31,971 bases of DNA from an uncultured Oscillospiraceae bacterium (GTDB lineage: Bacteria; Bacillota; Clostridia; Oscillospirales; Acutalibacteraceae), in contig URGH01000024.1 of assembly GCA_900547305.1 (NCBI GenBank), positions 1 through 31,971 on the forward strand, given 5' to 3'. Below the pieces are notes generated by a model, which saw nothing but the letters and a program-made list of their open reading frames with translations, was not told the origin of the DNA and did not search any database. Shown here one piece after another: positions 9,301 to 16,219 of this stretch. The first letter of the stretch is position 1; each line of letters starts with the position of its first letter. The translations under genes were made by a program, and so were the position numbers.

Positions 9301-10571
9301 GAAGATTTGATAACCTTCAAACCGCCACGCTTTAATACATTGCTGAAAGTGACCGTAGAGGTGAGTCCCGATACAATCGTAACTCTCTGCACACTCTGCG
9401 GTTCGTACTTTTCTTCGGCAAGTTCCGTTACCGTATAAACACCCGGCATAAGTTCAACATCTACCGTTCCGTCCTTATTTGTGGTTACGGTTTGATTGAC
9501 ACCGTAGCCTGCGATATTAAATTTAATGCCGTCTACCTTGTTATCCTCAGAGTGCTTCACAATATGACCGACGCCCGTGGTTTCGGTCTTAACTTTCAGA
9601 TAGAAAACAACGGGATCTTCCGCACCCGACATCATTGTCTGCTTGCCGGGGTAGCCCCAAATGAGGATATTACCGTCGATATTCGGAATGCTTTTCTGTG
9701 CCGTAATACTTACGGCGCTTTCAATCATCTTCTTGGAAGTGAAAGTATACTGATTGCCGCTTCTCGATACGGTAATGCCGCTTGCACTAAACTTAATATC
9801 CGCCAGCGTATTGTTGGTGTCGGTCAGCGTAAGACTGTAATTGTCTGCCGCCTGATTGTATTTCAGGGTGTAGACTTCTGCCGAGCCGCTTCTGTGAGAA
9901 GCAAAGCTCGGTACGGTTGCGTGGCTTTGCATCTGCGAGAGAAGCCAATCGTAGCATTTCTCGGCAGGTCTGCCCTGAATACCCTTGTAGTAGGTGTCGG
10001 CAGGAATACCGTAGCTGTTTGCCGCAAGGGTTGAGGGTGAGGTGCGAAGCTGCTGCTGATACTCCCAAAGAATACTCTGCGTGGCAATCGCAAAATCGTC
10101 CTCATTTGTCCCGCTGACGGGTGCGGTCTTGCCCGGATGCCAGCCGTAAATAGAGGTAAGCATAAGACCGTACTGCACGGCAGCGGGGAGATTTTGAAAG
10201 TATGAGTTATTCTTGCCGCTTTCGCTTGTATATGTCCCCTTGGCGTTATAATCCACGCCGGACTCAATGCACAATACCTGCCGTGCGCCGCTGCTGTCCT
10301 TGATCATCAGTTTTGTTCGTGCGCCGCCCGCTTTCTTTGAATGAAGGCTCACATTACCGCCGCTGTCGTAGGTAATGTACTGATATGTGGCGGGAGAGTG
10401 GTATTTCTCGCCGTCAGAGCCGATATACTTTGCGCCGTAATAGGCGTTTACCGTTTTGCCTTCCTCTGCCGTAAACGCAAAGGCGGAAAACGGGAGTGCG
10501 GCAATGCACATCACGGCACAGAGAATTGCTGCGGCAATGCGCTTTGCATTGGTTTTTACAAAATGTTTCAT
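6351..10571 (-). CDS. Sortase-anchored thioester/Cna-B repeat surface adhesin (SpaA-like), 1406 aa
   Basis: A signal peptide (residues 1-32, ending SAFAF) is followed by a thioester-type domain. Cys101 (VLCIESG) and Gln165 (ATQSILWEYQ) match the Cys-Gln pair that forms a covalent host-reactive thioester in Gram-positive adhesins. From about residue 330 come roughly ten Cna-B/prealbumin-like domains, each opening with a strand such as LKVIKSSEDN or ITLTKVDAD and closing with a conserved Glu motif (YTVTELAEE, WTVKELAPSKGYLLD) typical of isopeptide-linked folds. The ninth has an EF-hand-like loop, DVGGDGKLNDGD. The C-terminus has NPKTG at 1366-1370, a hydrophobic helix and a basic tail, a sortase-type anchor. 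The protein sits on the cell surface and probably mediates contact with host or mating cells. It is coupled to the 30-aa membrane protein, is preceded by a terminator, and has a paralogue at 20093-23992. No sortase gene is in the window. Confidence 0.93.
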   Translation of the reverse strand: MKHFVKTNAKRIAAAILCAVMCIAALPFSAFAFTAEEGKTVNAYYGAKYIGSDGEKYHSPATYQYITYDSGGNVSLHSKKAGGARTKLMIKDSSGARQVLCIESGVDYNAKGTYTSESGKNNSYFQNLPAAVQYGLMLTSIYGWHPGKTAPVSGTNEDDFAIATQSILWEYQQQLRTSPSTLAANSYGIPADTYYKGIQGRPAEKCYDWLLSQMQSHATVPSFASHRSGSAEVYTLKYNQAADNYSLTLTDTNNTLADIKFSASGITVSRSGNQYTFTSKKMIESAVSITAQKSIPNIDGNILIWGYPGKQTMMSGAEDPVVFYLKVKTETTGVGHIVKHSEDNKVDGIKFNIAGYGVNQTVTTNKDGTVDVELMPGVYTVTELAEEKYEPQSVQRVTIVSGLTSTVTFSNVLKRGGLKVIKSSEDNFVEGVAFHLYGTSLSGIAVDEYAITDANGVATFEGVLISGTEPYTVEEVDTAVRYVIPEKQNAPIKWNEVTSRNFTNTLKKFTVTVTKSDAETGNPQGDASLAGAKYGIFKGNQLVDEYYTDENGQFVSKEYVCGDDWTVKELAPSKGYLLDPTVYPIGAEAKRYTVEHNQTANDVNEWVVKGSIAIIKHCDDGETKIETPESGAEFEVFLKAAGSYDNAKPAERDYLTCDENGFAQTKEMPYGIYTVHQTAGWEGCEFIKDFDVFIAKDGQTYRYLINNAPFESYIKVVKVDAESGKTIPYAGAGFQIYDPTGNLITMTYTYPTPTVIDTFYTDANGCFVTPEKLDYGKGYSIVEVQAPYGYVLDGTPVYFDVTEDHSTEESGVTVIKVNKPNTAQKGTITVEKTGEVFSGVNVSGSEDTEVIYQPVYETAGLEGAVYEIRAAEDVYTPDGTLRYAKGTVVDTVITDGDGFAKSRELYLGKYEVREITAPYGMVLNGEIHIAELVYAGQNISVTETAASFFNERQRVEIGLEKVLEKNEIFNIGTNGEMKNISFGLFAAEEIVSASGTSIPADGLIEIITLNEDGTAKIKTDLPIGNYYVKELATDEHYIISDTKYPVNFEYAGQDTATVKIDANNGKTIENDLIYGSVSGKKVDENGNALGGALIGIFRASDGEFTKENALMTTVSAEDGSFSFENIPFGTWYIREIEQPTGFVLNDTVYPVAVGQNRQVVGVEIVNKHIRGNITLTKVDADYPENKLTAATFEVYKDVGGDGKLNDGDTLVGTLTESEFGIYEMKDLLYGHYLVKESKAPDGFLLDEGIYAVFIETDGMTYSVENKAGVGFVNAAMKGSLKIIKTSSDGKVEGFSFRVTGANGYDEIFKTDENGEIFIEGLRIGEYTVSEVADSLSAAYNRPADKTATVMTDSTTIVEMHNVFMDNPKTGDSSKLGLWFALLGLSVAGIGVTAYTAIKNRKKEDAE

Positions 10572-10605
10572 TTCGGTTTTTACCGTCCTTTCTTGATTTT
10601 GGGTA

Positions 10606-10636
10606 TAAAAATGCCCTCTGTCGTTTTAACAGAGGG
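10606..10636 (-). terminator. Intrinsic terminator between lipoprotein and adhesin genes
   Basis: An 8-bp stem, CCCTCTGT (10614-10621) with ACAGAGGG (10629-10636), has a 7-nt loop and on the minus strand is followed by a T-rich run (10611-10607). It lies 17 bp after the lipoprotein stop. Only about 35 bp separate it from the adhesin start, and no promoter is visible there, so adhesin expression appears to rely on partial read-through. Confidence 0.85.
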
Positions 10637-10653
10637 TGTGTGGGGTCACGGAC

Positions 10654-11355
10654 TCAGTACAGAAAATATATCCGGTAACTGCCGCCGTCAAGTGGTTCAA
10701 TATATATCGTGAAATATTCGATTGTTGCGCCGCCGTAAGCGGAAAGAATACTCGGCATAGATTGCACATAGTCCGTGAGCTTCCGTTTGAGGTTTTCCCC
10801 CTGAAACGACTTTGAAGCCGTTACGGGAGTAGCCCAAGACGAATTGCTCGGCGTGATTTCCGTTCCGTCATCGCTTGTGATATGAGTAAGTCCCATAGAC
10901 TCTCCGATAGCAATTAAATCGCTGCGGATCGCTTCAATGTCAAACGCATAGTCATAAGCGGTTTTCGGCTTTACGGGTTCAGTCGGCATTTCCGTCTTTG
11001 CGGGCGGTTCGGGAGTTTCAGGTGCTTTCGGTGCGTCCGTTTTCTCCTGCGGTTTGTTTTCGCTTTTCTGCGGTTGCTTGACTTCCGTTTTCGTGGGTTC
11101 AGCCTTTTTTTCGGTTGATATTGTGCTTTCCGGTTCAGGTTCTTTGATTGCAGAGGGAGAAGTCTGCGGTATCTCCGAAGTCGTTTCAGTCACATCCTGA
11201 CCTTCCGTGTTTTCGGGTTCTGTCGGTTCACTTGCCGAAGAAAAGACCTCGTTTTGCACGGTGCTGCTCGGCAAATCTTTCTGCTCCGAACCGCAGCCGC
11301 AAAGCAAAGTAGCAACAACCATCGTCAAACAAAAGCATAAGCCTATCCGTTTCAT
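10654..11355 (-). CDS. Lipoprotein with long Pro/Glu/Thr-rich stalk, 233 aa
   Basis: AAAGGAG precedes ATG 11355. Residues 1-20 are a lipoprotein signal ending in the lipobox LLCGC, so Cys21 should be lipid-modified and the protein tethered to the outer face of the membrane. Residues about 25-130 are a disordered Ser/Thr/Glu/Pro/Lys stalk (AEPTKTEVKQPQKSENKPQE and similar). The last hundred residues form a small folded domain with aromatic residues near its end (YFTIYIEPLDGGSYRIYFLY). I do not recognise that domain. It is the first gene after a good promoter and precedes the adhesin, the same order as the CAP lipoprotein and adhesin in block B. A role at the surface during conjugation or adhesion is inferred. 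Confidence 0.85.
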   Translation of the reverse strand: MKRIGLCFCLTMVVATLLCGCGSEQKDLPSSTVQNEVFSSASEPTEPENTEGQDVTETTSEIPQTSPSAIKEPEPESTISTEKKAEPTKTEVKQPQKSENKPQEKTDAPKAPETPEPPAKTEMPTEPVKPKTAYDYAFDIEAIRSDLIAIGESMGLTHITSDDGTEITPSNSSWATPVTASKSFQGENLKRKLTDYVQSMPSILSAYGGATIEYFTIYIEPLDGGSYRIYFLY

Positions 11356-11376
11356 ATCATCAACTCCTTTGCCGTT

Positions 11377-11405
11377 ATTGTAGAAAACGGGCTGTGGAAA
11401 AGCAA
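11377..11405 (-). promoter_or_regulatory. Sigma-A promoter for the lipoprotein/adhesin operon
   Basis: On the minus strand TTGCTT (11405-11400) and TACAAT (11382-11377) are separated by 17 bp. The predicted start lies about 15-20 bp before the lipoprotein Shine-Dalgarno. Confidence 0.6.
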
Positions 11406-11475
11406 CGGTGCGATTTCGAGCAATCTTTCATTTTACCTACAAGCGCCGCTTTTCGTGAAGTGTGCGTTGTCTATA

Positions 11476-11546
11476 AGATAGATTTACTTATGTGAGATAG
11501 TTTTAGTTTAGGAGATAGTATTCTTTTTCTTCGGGTAGTCAGGTAG
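11476..11546. repeat. Iteron-like direct repeats AGATAG downstream of parB
   Basis: AGATAG occurs at 11476-11481, 11495-11500 and 11513-11518, spacing 19 and 18 bp. Degenerate GGTAG copies lie at 11534-11538 and 11542-11546. The 240-bp stretch between the parB stop and the lipoprotein start has no gene. Directly repeated short sites next to parB are usual for partition (centromere) sites or replication iterons; which of these applies is inference. Confidence 0.4.
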
Positions 11547-11597
11547 TTTTACGGGGGTTAGAGTGTGAGGAAGGGGGAAACGAAAAACATACTCCCG

Positions 11598-12545
11598 TTA
11601 TCTGCTGTCACGCTCCGCCCGTTTTCGCAAAAAACTCGCATAGTGTTCCAGCGCCTTGCAGACATATTCCTCCGTTTTATTCAGCGGAATACTTTTCGGA
11701 ATAAACTTGCGAACCCTGTCGCCGCTGAGAACGATCCGTTCCTGCTGATTTGGCTTTTGCTCGGACATAATGGCTTGTATGGCTTCGGGCGTGAGCTTAC
11801 CTTCCTCAAACATTTTTCGCATACGAATGGTTTGAGCGTGTGACGGGGTGCAATCGTTTAGGTCAATTTCTTCCACCAAGTCACGCTGGCAATCCTCATT
11901 AAGATACGAAAGCTCTACCGCAGGGCGGAGCTTCATTCTGCCATCGTCTACGATTTCAAGCAGTTCAGGAACAAGGTTTGTAAGGCGGATAAAACGGCGA
12001 ATTTGCTCTCGGCTTTCTCCGACCTCGTTTCCTAAAATCTCGTTTGTTCGTTGGTTTTCAAAATCTGACACCACTGGTGTCGGATTTTCTTTGCGAGGTC
12101 TGCCTGCCTTTCGTTTCATCGCATCCAAGCGCATTTTGTACGCAAAGGCTTTCTCGCTCGGCAGTATAACCGACCGTTGCAGATTGCTTTCTACCATTAA
12201 AATCGTGGCTTCGTCACGGTCGAGTTCTACGACCTCACACCGCAGCATATCTAAACCTGCAAGTTCGCTTGCCCGTTTTCGCCTGTGTCCCGAAATAAGT
12301 TCATATCTGCCGTCCTCTTTTTGGCGAACCGTTGCAGGGGTGATAACCCCTCGTTCCTTAATGCTTTCCGCAAGCTGCATCATATCCTCGTCATCTCGCA
12401 CCTTGTACGGATGGTCGGGGAAATCGTCGATCAGGTCAATGGGAATATCTCGGATTTTGGCAAGTTTCGCTTCGTCCCGTATCTCCTGTGTGGAAAACAG
12501 GTCATCGAGCGTCGGCAGCGTGAAGTCGCTCTTTCTTCCTGCCAT
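11598..12545 (-). CDS. parB: ParB-family partition protein
   Basis: ParB binds centromere-like sites and couples them to ParA for segregation. The frame is open further upstream, but AAAGGAGG lies at good distance from ATG 12545 (MAGRKSDFTLPT), giving 315 aa. The ParB/Srx nuclease-like N-terminal domain contains YELISGHRRKRA (residues about 81-92), the GxRRxR CTP-binding motif in a GHRRKR variant, and ESNLQR (119-124). A helix-turn-helix follows (about 160-190, EILGNEVGESREQIRRFIRL), and the C-terminus (HYASFLRKRAERD) should dimerise. It overlaps the end of parA by 44 bp, so the pair is coupled. In these elements ParAB maintains the excised circular form. Confidence 0.93.
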   Translation of the reverse strand: MAGRKSDFTLPTLDDLFSTQEIRDEAKLAKIRDIPIDLIDDFPDHPYKVRDDEDMMQLAESIKERGVITPATVRQKEDGRYELISGHRRKRASELAGLDMLRCEVVELDRDEATILMVESNLQRSVILPSEKAFAYKMRLDAMKRKAGRPRKENPTPVVSDFENQRTNEILGNEVGESREQIRRFIRLTNLVPELLEIVDDGRMKLRPAVELSYLNEDCQRDLVEEIDLNDCTPSHAQTIRMRKMFEEGKLTPEAIQAIMSEQKPNQQERIVLSGDRVRKFIPKSIPLNKTEEYVCKALEHYASFLRKRAERDSR

Positions 12546-13326
12546 CAGCAGACACCTCCTTTGCAAACTCGGCATAAGCCTTCGCCGCAGGGCTGTTCGG
12601 TTCATACTTATAAATGCTGACGCCCTTTGAAGCAACCTCTGCGGCTTTTACCGCCATCGGAATGGACGAGCGATATATTTTGATAACGCTGCCGTAATTC
12701 TGACGGAGTGCGTCTGCCGTGCTTTTGGCAAGGTTTGTCCGATTGTCTACGATATTTAATAGGATGCCGTCGATTTTCAGGTTCGGATTGATATGCTGTT
12801 TGACCTTGCCGATTGTCTGCATAAGCTGCGTCATACCCTTTGCCGGAAGATACTGTGCCTGCACAGGAATGATTACGCTGTCTGCTGCCGCTAATGCGTT
12901 CAGAGTTACCATTCCGAGCGAGGGCATACAATCAATCAGTACATAATCGTAATTGTCTTTTATCTTGCTCAAATAGTTTCTCATAACCGTTTCACGGCTC
13001 ATTGTCGTTACAAGCATCATTTCCATAGCGGACAATTCAAGGTTTGCGGGAAGCAGGTCTACATTTTCCTCGTGGTGCAGAATACCGCTTTGCGGGTCTG
13101 TGTTTTCCTCACGCATTATCTCGGATAATTTGTCGGTAATGGTGGTTGTAAGACCGTCATTATCTCTCCATCCAAGACAGGTCGTGAGGTCGCCCTGCGG
13201 GTCGGCATCCACAAGAAGCACTTTCTTGCCGAGCCGTGCAAGCCCTATCCCTAAATTGACCGTCGTGGTCGTTTTGCCTGTGCCACCTTTCTGATTGCAG
13301 ACAGCAATGGTTTTACAGTTTGGCAT
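12502..13326 (-). CDS. parA: ParA/Soj-family partition ATPase
   Basis: AAGGAGG lies upstream of ATG 13326 (MPNCKTIAVCNQ), giving 274 aa, the usual size. The deviant Walker A motif KGGTGKTT is at residues 13-20, DADPQGDLT at 40-48 and the Walker B strand YVLIDCMPSLG around 128-138. The protein dimerises on ATP, binds nucleoid DNA and moves ParB-bound DNA. The reading frame stays open for 72 codons upstream. An in-frame ATG at 13473 has a fair Shine-Dalgarno (GAGGTGA), so an N-terminally extended form or a leader segment cannot be excluded, but family length supports 13326. Confidence 0.93.
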   Translation of the reverse strand: MPNCKTIAVCNQKGGTGKTTTTVNLGIGLARLGKKVLLVDADPQGDLTTCLGWRDNDGLTTTITDKLSEIMREENTDPQSGILHHEENVDLLPANLELSAMEMMLVTTMSRETVMRNYLSKIKDNYDYVLIDCMPSLGMVTLNALAAADSVIIPVQAQYLPAKGMTQLMQTIGKVKQHINPNLKIDGILLNIVDNRTNLAKSTADALRQNYGSVIKIYRSSIPMAVKAAEVASKGVSIYKYEPNSPAAKAYAEFAKEVSADGRKKERLHAADAR

Positions 13327-13800
13327 TTTGGCTTTTCCTCCTTCTTTGTAGATTCCATAACTGTTTTTGAAAACAGCTATGTATATGTCCGCAGTATTTG
13401 TCCTCAACGCCCCCTGCGGCGGCTTTCGCCTTACGGGAAACACTTGGGTCACGGTGTGCTGCACCGTGTTCATAGGAATCTCACCTCTGCCGGGTACTCC
13501 GCCAGCTCCGTAGAGAAGTATCATTATCATTCTGACTGTCATCGCCGTTCCGGTGGCAAACCGGATTTCAGATCAGGGGTTCTCGCTCGTACTCCGAAAA
13601 GGAGAAGTCACGGCGTACCCATCTTCGGGCTATCATCAGAAATAATGTCCCAAGTGTCTGTATATTCAGTTTTCAAGGTTCACGAAGAAGCTCCTGAACG
13701 GAGTCAGGAATTAACCCCTTCACATACTCTGAATAAGGGGCGGCTTTTGGCAGGGTGTTTTTCAAAAAAAGTTGAAAAAATTTTTTCGTGACCCTCTGAA
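13327..13800 (-). other. Long hairpin-rich leader/intergenic region upstream of parA
   Basis: About 470 bp without a convincing gene. Read on the minus strand it forms a succession of small hairpins: 13740-13715 (CCCCTT/AAGGGG), 13708-13693 (CCTGA/TCAGG), 13604-13592 (CTCC/GGAG), 13564-13550 (CCGGT/ACCGG), 13468-13450 (CACGGTG/CACCGTG, 7 bp), 13430-13421 (GGC GAAA GCC, a GNRA loop) and 13376-13361 (CTGTTTT/AAAACAG). I see no consensus promoter. It may be a structured 5' untranslated RNA controlling parA, a replication origin, or a partition site. Confidence 0.45.
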
Positions 13801-13803
13801 AAC

Positions 13804-13837
13804 AAAAAAGCCGCCTTTCCGAAAGCGGAAAAGCGGC
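13804..13837 (-). terminator. Second of two tandem intrinsic terminators
   Basis: The stem has GCCGC (13810-13814) with GCGGC (13833-13837), extended by an inner TTTCCG/CGGAAA pairing, and is followed on the minus strand by six T residues (13809-13804). It backs up the terminator at 13865-13903 and isolates parA from upstream transcription. Confidence 0.85.
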
Positions 13838-13864
13838 GCAGGATTTAAGGATATATATAATATG

Positions 13865-13903
13865 AAAAGGGCTGCTCACCCCCAAGCGGGGAATAAGCAG
13901 CCC
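13865..13903 (-). terminator. Intrinsic terminator after the 59-aa gene
   Basis: GGGCTGCT (13869-13876) pairs with AGCAGCCC (13896-13903), with an inner CCCC/GGGG stem and a TTTT run (13868-13865) on the minus strand. It starts 10 bp after the stop of the small gene. Confidence 0.88.
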
Positions 13904-13912
13904 AAGCTATGT

Positions 13913-14092
13913 TTAGATGTATACAACTTTGAGTTTCTTCTTTTTTGCACGGATTACCTTTACCAACACCTCATCAACGGCATCGGTATATTTTCCTTGC
14001 TGCATACGGAGGTTTTTGAAATCAATTAGGGACTCTATAATCTCTGACCGTTCCTGATTGGTTAGGTAGATATGATATTTCTGTTCTTTCAT
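13913..14092 (-). CDS. Small basic helical protein, 59 aa
   Basis: AGGAGG precedes ATG 14092 (MKEQKYHIYLTNQERS) at ideal spacing. The residues SEIIESLIDFKNLRMQQGKYTDAVDEVLVKVIRAKKKK look like two helices with a very basic C-terminus, resembling short ribbon-helix-helix-like or accessory proteins found at the parA end of Tn1549-like elements. It has its own promoter and terminator, so it is a single-gene unit. Function unknown; nucleic-acid binding is inferred from the basic tail. Confidence 0.75.
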   Translation of the reverse strand: MKEQKYHIYLTNQERSEIIESLIDFKNLRMQQGKYTDAVDEVLVKVIRAKKKKLKVVYI

Positions 14093-14114
14093 CTCGACAC
14101 CTCCTGATACTTTC

Positions 14115-14143
14115 ATTATACTTATACAGGTGCAGAAATTCAA
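14115..14143 (-). promoter_or_regulatory. Sigma-A promoter of the 59-aa gene
   Basis: On the minus strand TTGAAT (14143-14138) and TATAAT (14120-14115) are 17 bp apart, with the start codon about 23 bp beyond the -10 box. Confidence 0.75.
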
Positions 14144-14169
14144 AGATGCGATTATATTTATGTATAGAT

Positions 14170-14309
14170 AACAATAAGGCTCCGACCTTTTGAGTCAGAG
14201 CCTTATTGTTCGCCTTTGCAAATGCCATTTTTAGTGTTTTGAAATTATCGCCTTACTGGGCTGTGGCATTGTCACAGCATCTCTTTTAACACATTGCGGC
14301 AATGCCGCA
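14170..14309. repeat. Three inverted repeats at the block A/B junction
   Basis: A 13-bp perfect stem, AACAATAAGGCTC (14170-14182) with 14198-14210, has an inner GAC/GTC pair. GCTGTG/CACAGC lies at 14260-14278. TGCGGCA/TGCCGCA lies at 14295-14309 with a single central base and is followed on the plus strand by a T-rich run. The first has no U-tract on either strand. The surrounding 220 bp hold no convincing gene. They may be terminators between convergent influences, a transfer origin or an attachment-site remnant. Confidence 0.5.
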
Positions 14310-14316
14310 TTTTCTT

Positions 14317-15111
14317 TTATGCTACGCTGAACGAATTGCCGTCGCTCTCATTACCGTCGTCAATTTCGGTAAACGAGTCGATAGGCTCATTTCGTTCCTC
14401 GGTATTTATTGCGCGCTGCTCAAGCATTTCTTTAATGCCTGCACGTGCTTCAATCGCATATCTTTTTATTTCCGCAAGCTTTTCGCCGGTAAAATCTCCT
14501 AACAGCTTAAACACCGCAACCGCGTAATTATTCGGACCGTTTGTTTCTTTTCTGAGTTCAATATGAATAAGTGAACCCCATATCGGTCGGTTTCGCATTA
14601 AAAATGCCGATTGTACGAAGTTTGAGTATGCTTTAAGACTTGTAGGCGACAGCAGCAGGTTTATAGGCATTGGTTTTCCGCTTTCGAGAATATACAGACT
14701 GCGCATATTCTTACAAGCCTTGCCTTTACCGCCGTTCGGGTCCGATTCGTACTGATTGTACGGACAATCCACACAAGCGCCTCCGGGGGTGCCGTAGCCT
14801 GTTTTGCCGTCGGGCGAGCTGCACACGGGTGAAGTGTTCATATCATACTCCGAGCCTTCCTCCCAATATGCGTTGGTATTATGGTTGTATATTAAAATAC
14901 CCTCGATTGCGGGGACATAATCCGGTTTATCCGGACTTGCTCCCGGAATTTCAAACAGCGTTGACCCGCCGCCCGGAATTTTAATTCTGGGAAAGGTCAT
15001 CATAATACCCTCGAAATCGTTAAGATCGTCAATCTGCTGTTCTACATTTTCTCCGCTCACTGACGGAAGTACGAAATTATCCAGTGTAGTTAAAGCGTTT
15101 TCATTTGTCAT
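14317..15111 (-). CDS. Conserved mobile-element protein with a four-Cys motif, 264 aa
   Basis: GGAGG precedes ATG 15111. The N-terminal 30 residues are flexible. A core follows with FPRIKIPGGGSTLFEIPG and IEGILIYNHNTNAYWEE, then a four-Cys stretch (Cys97, Cys113, Cys116, Cys133; GGACVDCPYNQ), likely a metal site, and LLSPTSLKAYSNFVQS. The acidic C-terminal tail (EPIDSFTEIDDGNESDGN) resembles the acidic tails of single-stranded DNA binding proteins. Proteins of this pattern occur in phages and conjugative elements. I infer a role in ssDNA handling during replication or transfer but cannot name the family. It is the last gene of the operon starting at the 17349 promoter, 29 bp after the DUF932 gene. 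Confidence 0.75.
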   Translation of the reverse strand: MTNENALTTLDNFVLPSVSGENVEQQIDDLNDFEGIMMTFPRIKIPGGGSTLFEIPGASPDKPDYVPAIEGILIYNHNTNAYWEEGSEYDMNTSPVCSSPDGKTGYGTPGGACVDCPYNQYESDPNGGKGKACKNMRSLYILESGKPMPINLLLSPTSLKAYSNFVQSAFLMRNRPIWGSLIHIELRKETNGPNNYAVAVFKLLGDFTGEKLAEIKRYAIEARAGIKEMLEQRAINTEERNEPIDSFTEIDDGNESDGNSFSVA

Positions 15112-15140
15112 TTATTATTCCTCCGTTTTTAAGGCAGCGG

Positions 15141-16211
15141 TTACGCCGCCATAGAATTTATTCTGCTCCATAGTTTTTTAGGCATTGTAAGAATTTTATA
15201 ACCTATGCTTTCAAGATCCGTTGCACGGTCATAGCTGTCTACACCCTGACTGAACCGCGTTACTGCGTTTGCAAGTCCGTAAAGCGATAAATCCCTACCC
15301 TCTATAAGATGCTGCAAAACTCCCTTTTCCTCATTTTCGGTAATGCCGAAGGTACGGCCGGTAAGCCTTACAAACTCAGGCACATCGGCGGTATTCATCG
15401 GCGTAGCCTTTGCGATACGCATATCCTCAACCGCCATTCTGAATCTTGTCTCGTCAACAGCCGCGCGCACCGTATCCTTTATTTTTAATAAAAAGGCTTT
15501 ATCGTCGGTTTCTACCGTTTCCTTTGAATAATAGAAAATTTCATTATCCGAAATTGTAGGGCCGAGGTGCGTTTTGCGGTTTACAGCGTCGTTTATAACC
15601 ATACCGTTCTCGCAGACGAGCCTGTATACAAGCGGCTGAATATTAACCGCTCCAAGCCCTACCTCGCTGTTGCTTATGATTATTCCCGCCTGAACCGTAT
15701 CGCCCGGACAAACATCGTCAAACAATCGTGGGTTTAACGCCTTTATATACATCTTACCGGGCGTCAGGTTACAGCTTACAATCTGCACATCGGGTATTTC
15801 GGAAATAATCGGCAATGTCGCCTGTGCAATATCGTAGTTATCTATGCGCTTATATCGGTCGCTCAAAAAGGCGCGTGCCTCGCCGTCAAGTGTGCGCAGC
15901 ATTCGTCTGTCCTTAGAGCCTGCAAGCCATTCGTTTACATTTACGCTTAAAAGCTCCGGCTTTTCTTCCAGCATAAGATTATAATAATTCTGCGGTATGG
16001 ATAAATAGCTCGCTAATTGCCTGTGAGCATAAACGCCTATTCCGAGCGGAAGTATGCGGTCATTGCCCTCTCCGTCAAATATTCGGATAAGCGGGTTGCC
16101 GTTTTCCGCGTCCATATACAGCTTTGAAGACTCTACAATATAGTCCTCCATAACCTTTTTCTGTCTGAAAATTTCGGCGGCTAATTCGTTAAGTGTTATT
16201 CCCTTTTTCAT
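15141..16211 (-). CDS. DUF932-family phage/plasmid protein
   Basis: AGGTGA precedes ATG 16211; the product is 356 aa. The sequence follows the DUF932 pattern: LPLGIGVYAHRQLASYLSIPQNYYNLML, RMLRTLDGEARAFLSDRYKRIDNYDI, NLTPGKMYIKAL, then GIIISNSEVGLGAVNIQPLVYRLVCENGMV and a helical C-terminal half. The family is common on plasmids and phages and is often linked to DNA replication or recombination functions, but its activity is not established. It lies between a membrane protein and the four-Cys protein in one operon. Confidence 0.88.
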   Translation of the reverse strand: MKKGITLNELAAEIFRQKKVMEDYIVESSKLYMDAENGNPLIRIFDGEGNDRILPLGIGVYAHRQLASYLSIPQNYYNLMLEEKPELLSVNVNEWLAGSKDRRMLRTLDGEARAFLSDRYKRIDNYDIAQATLPIISEIPDVQIVSCNLTPGKMYIKALNPRLFDDVCPGDTVQAGIIISNSEVGLGAVNIQPLVYRLVCENGMVINDAVNRKTHLGPTISDNEIFYYSKETVETDDKAFLLKIKDTVRAAVDETRFRMAVEDMRIAKATPMNTADVPEFVRLTGRTFGITENEEKGVLQHLIEGRDLSLYGLANAVTRFSQGVDSYDRATDLESIGYKILTMPKKLWSRINSMAA

Positions 16212-16219
16212 AGAATCAC

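Noticed and set aside
11476..11546. CRISPR array interpretation of the repeats
   Set aside because: The repeats are only 6 bp with 12-13 bp between them, far from CRISPR repeat and spacer sizes.
13450..13468. Canonical parS site
   Set aside because: The palindrome CACGGTG/CACCGTG does not match the usual chromosomal parS consensus, so I list it only as a hairpin of the leader.
13673..13885. 70-codon minus-strand open frame before parA
   Set aside because: It spans an intrinsic terminator, has no ribosome site and shows no family pattern.
14022..14228. 68-codon minus-strand open frame (MAFAKANNKALTQ)
   Set aside because: It lies over the 13-bp inverted repeat and promoter of the 59-aa gene, has no Shine-Dalgarno and overlaps that gene; it may be a remnant, but support is too weak.
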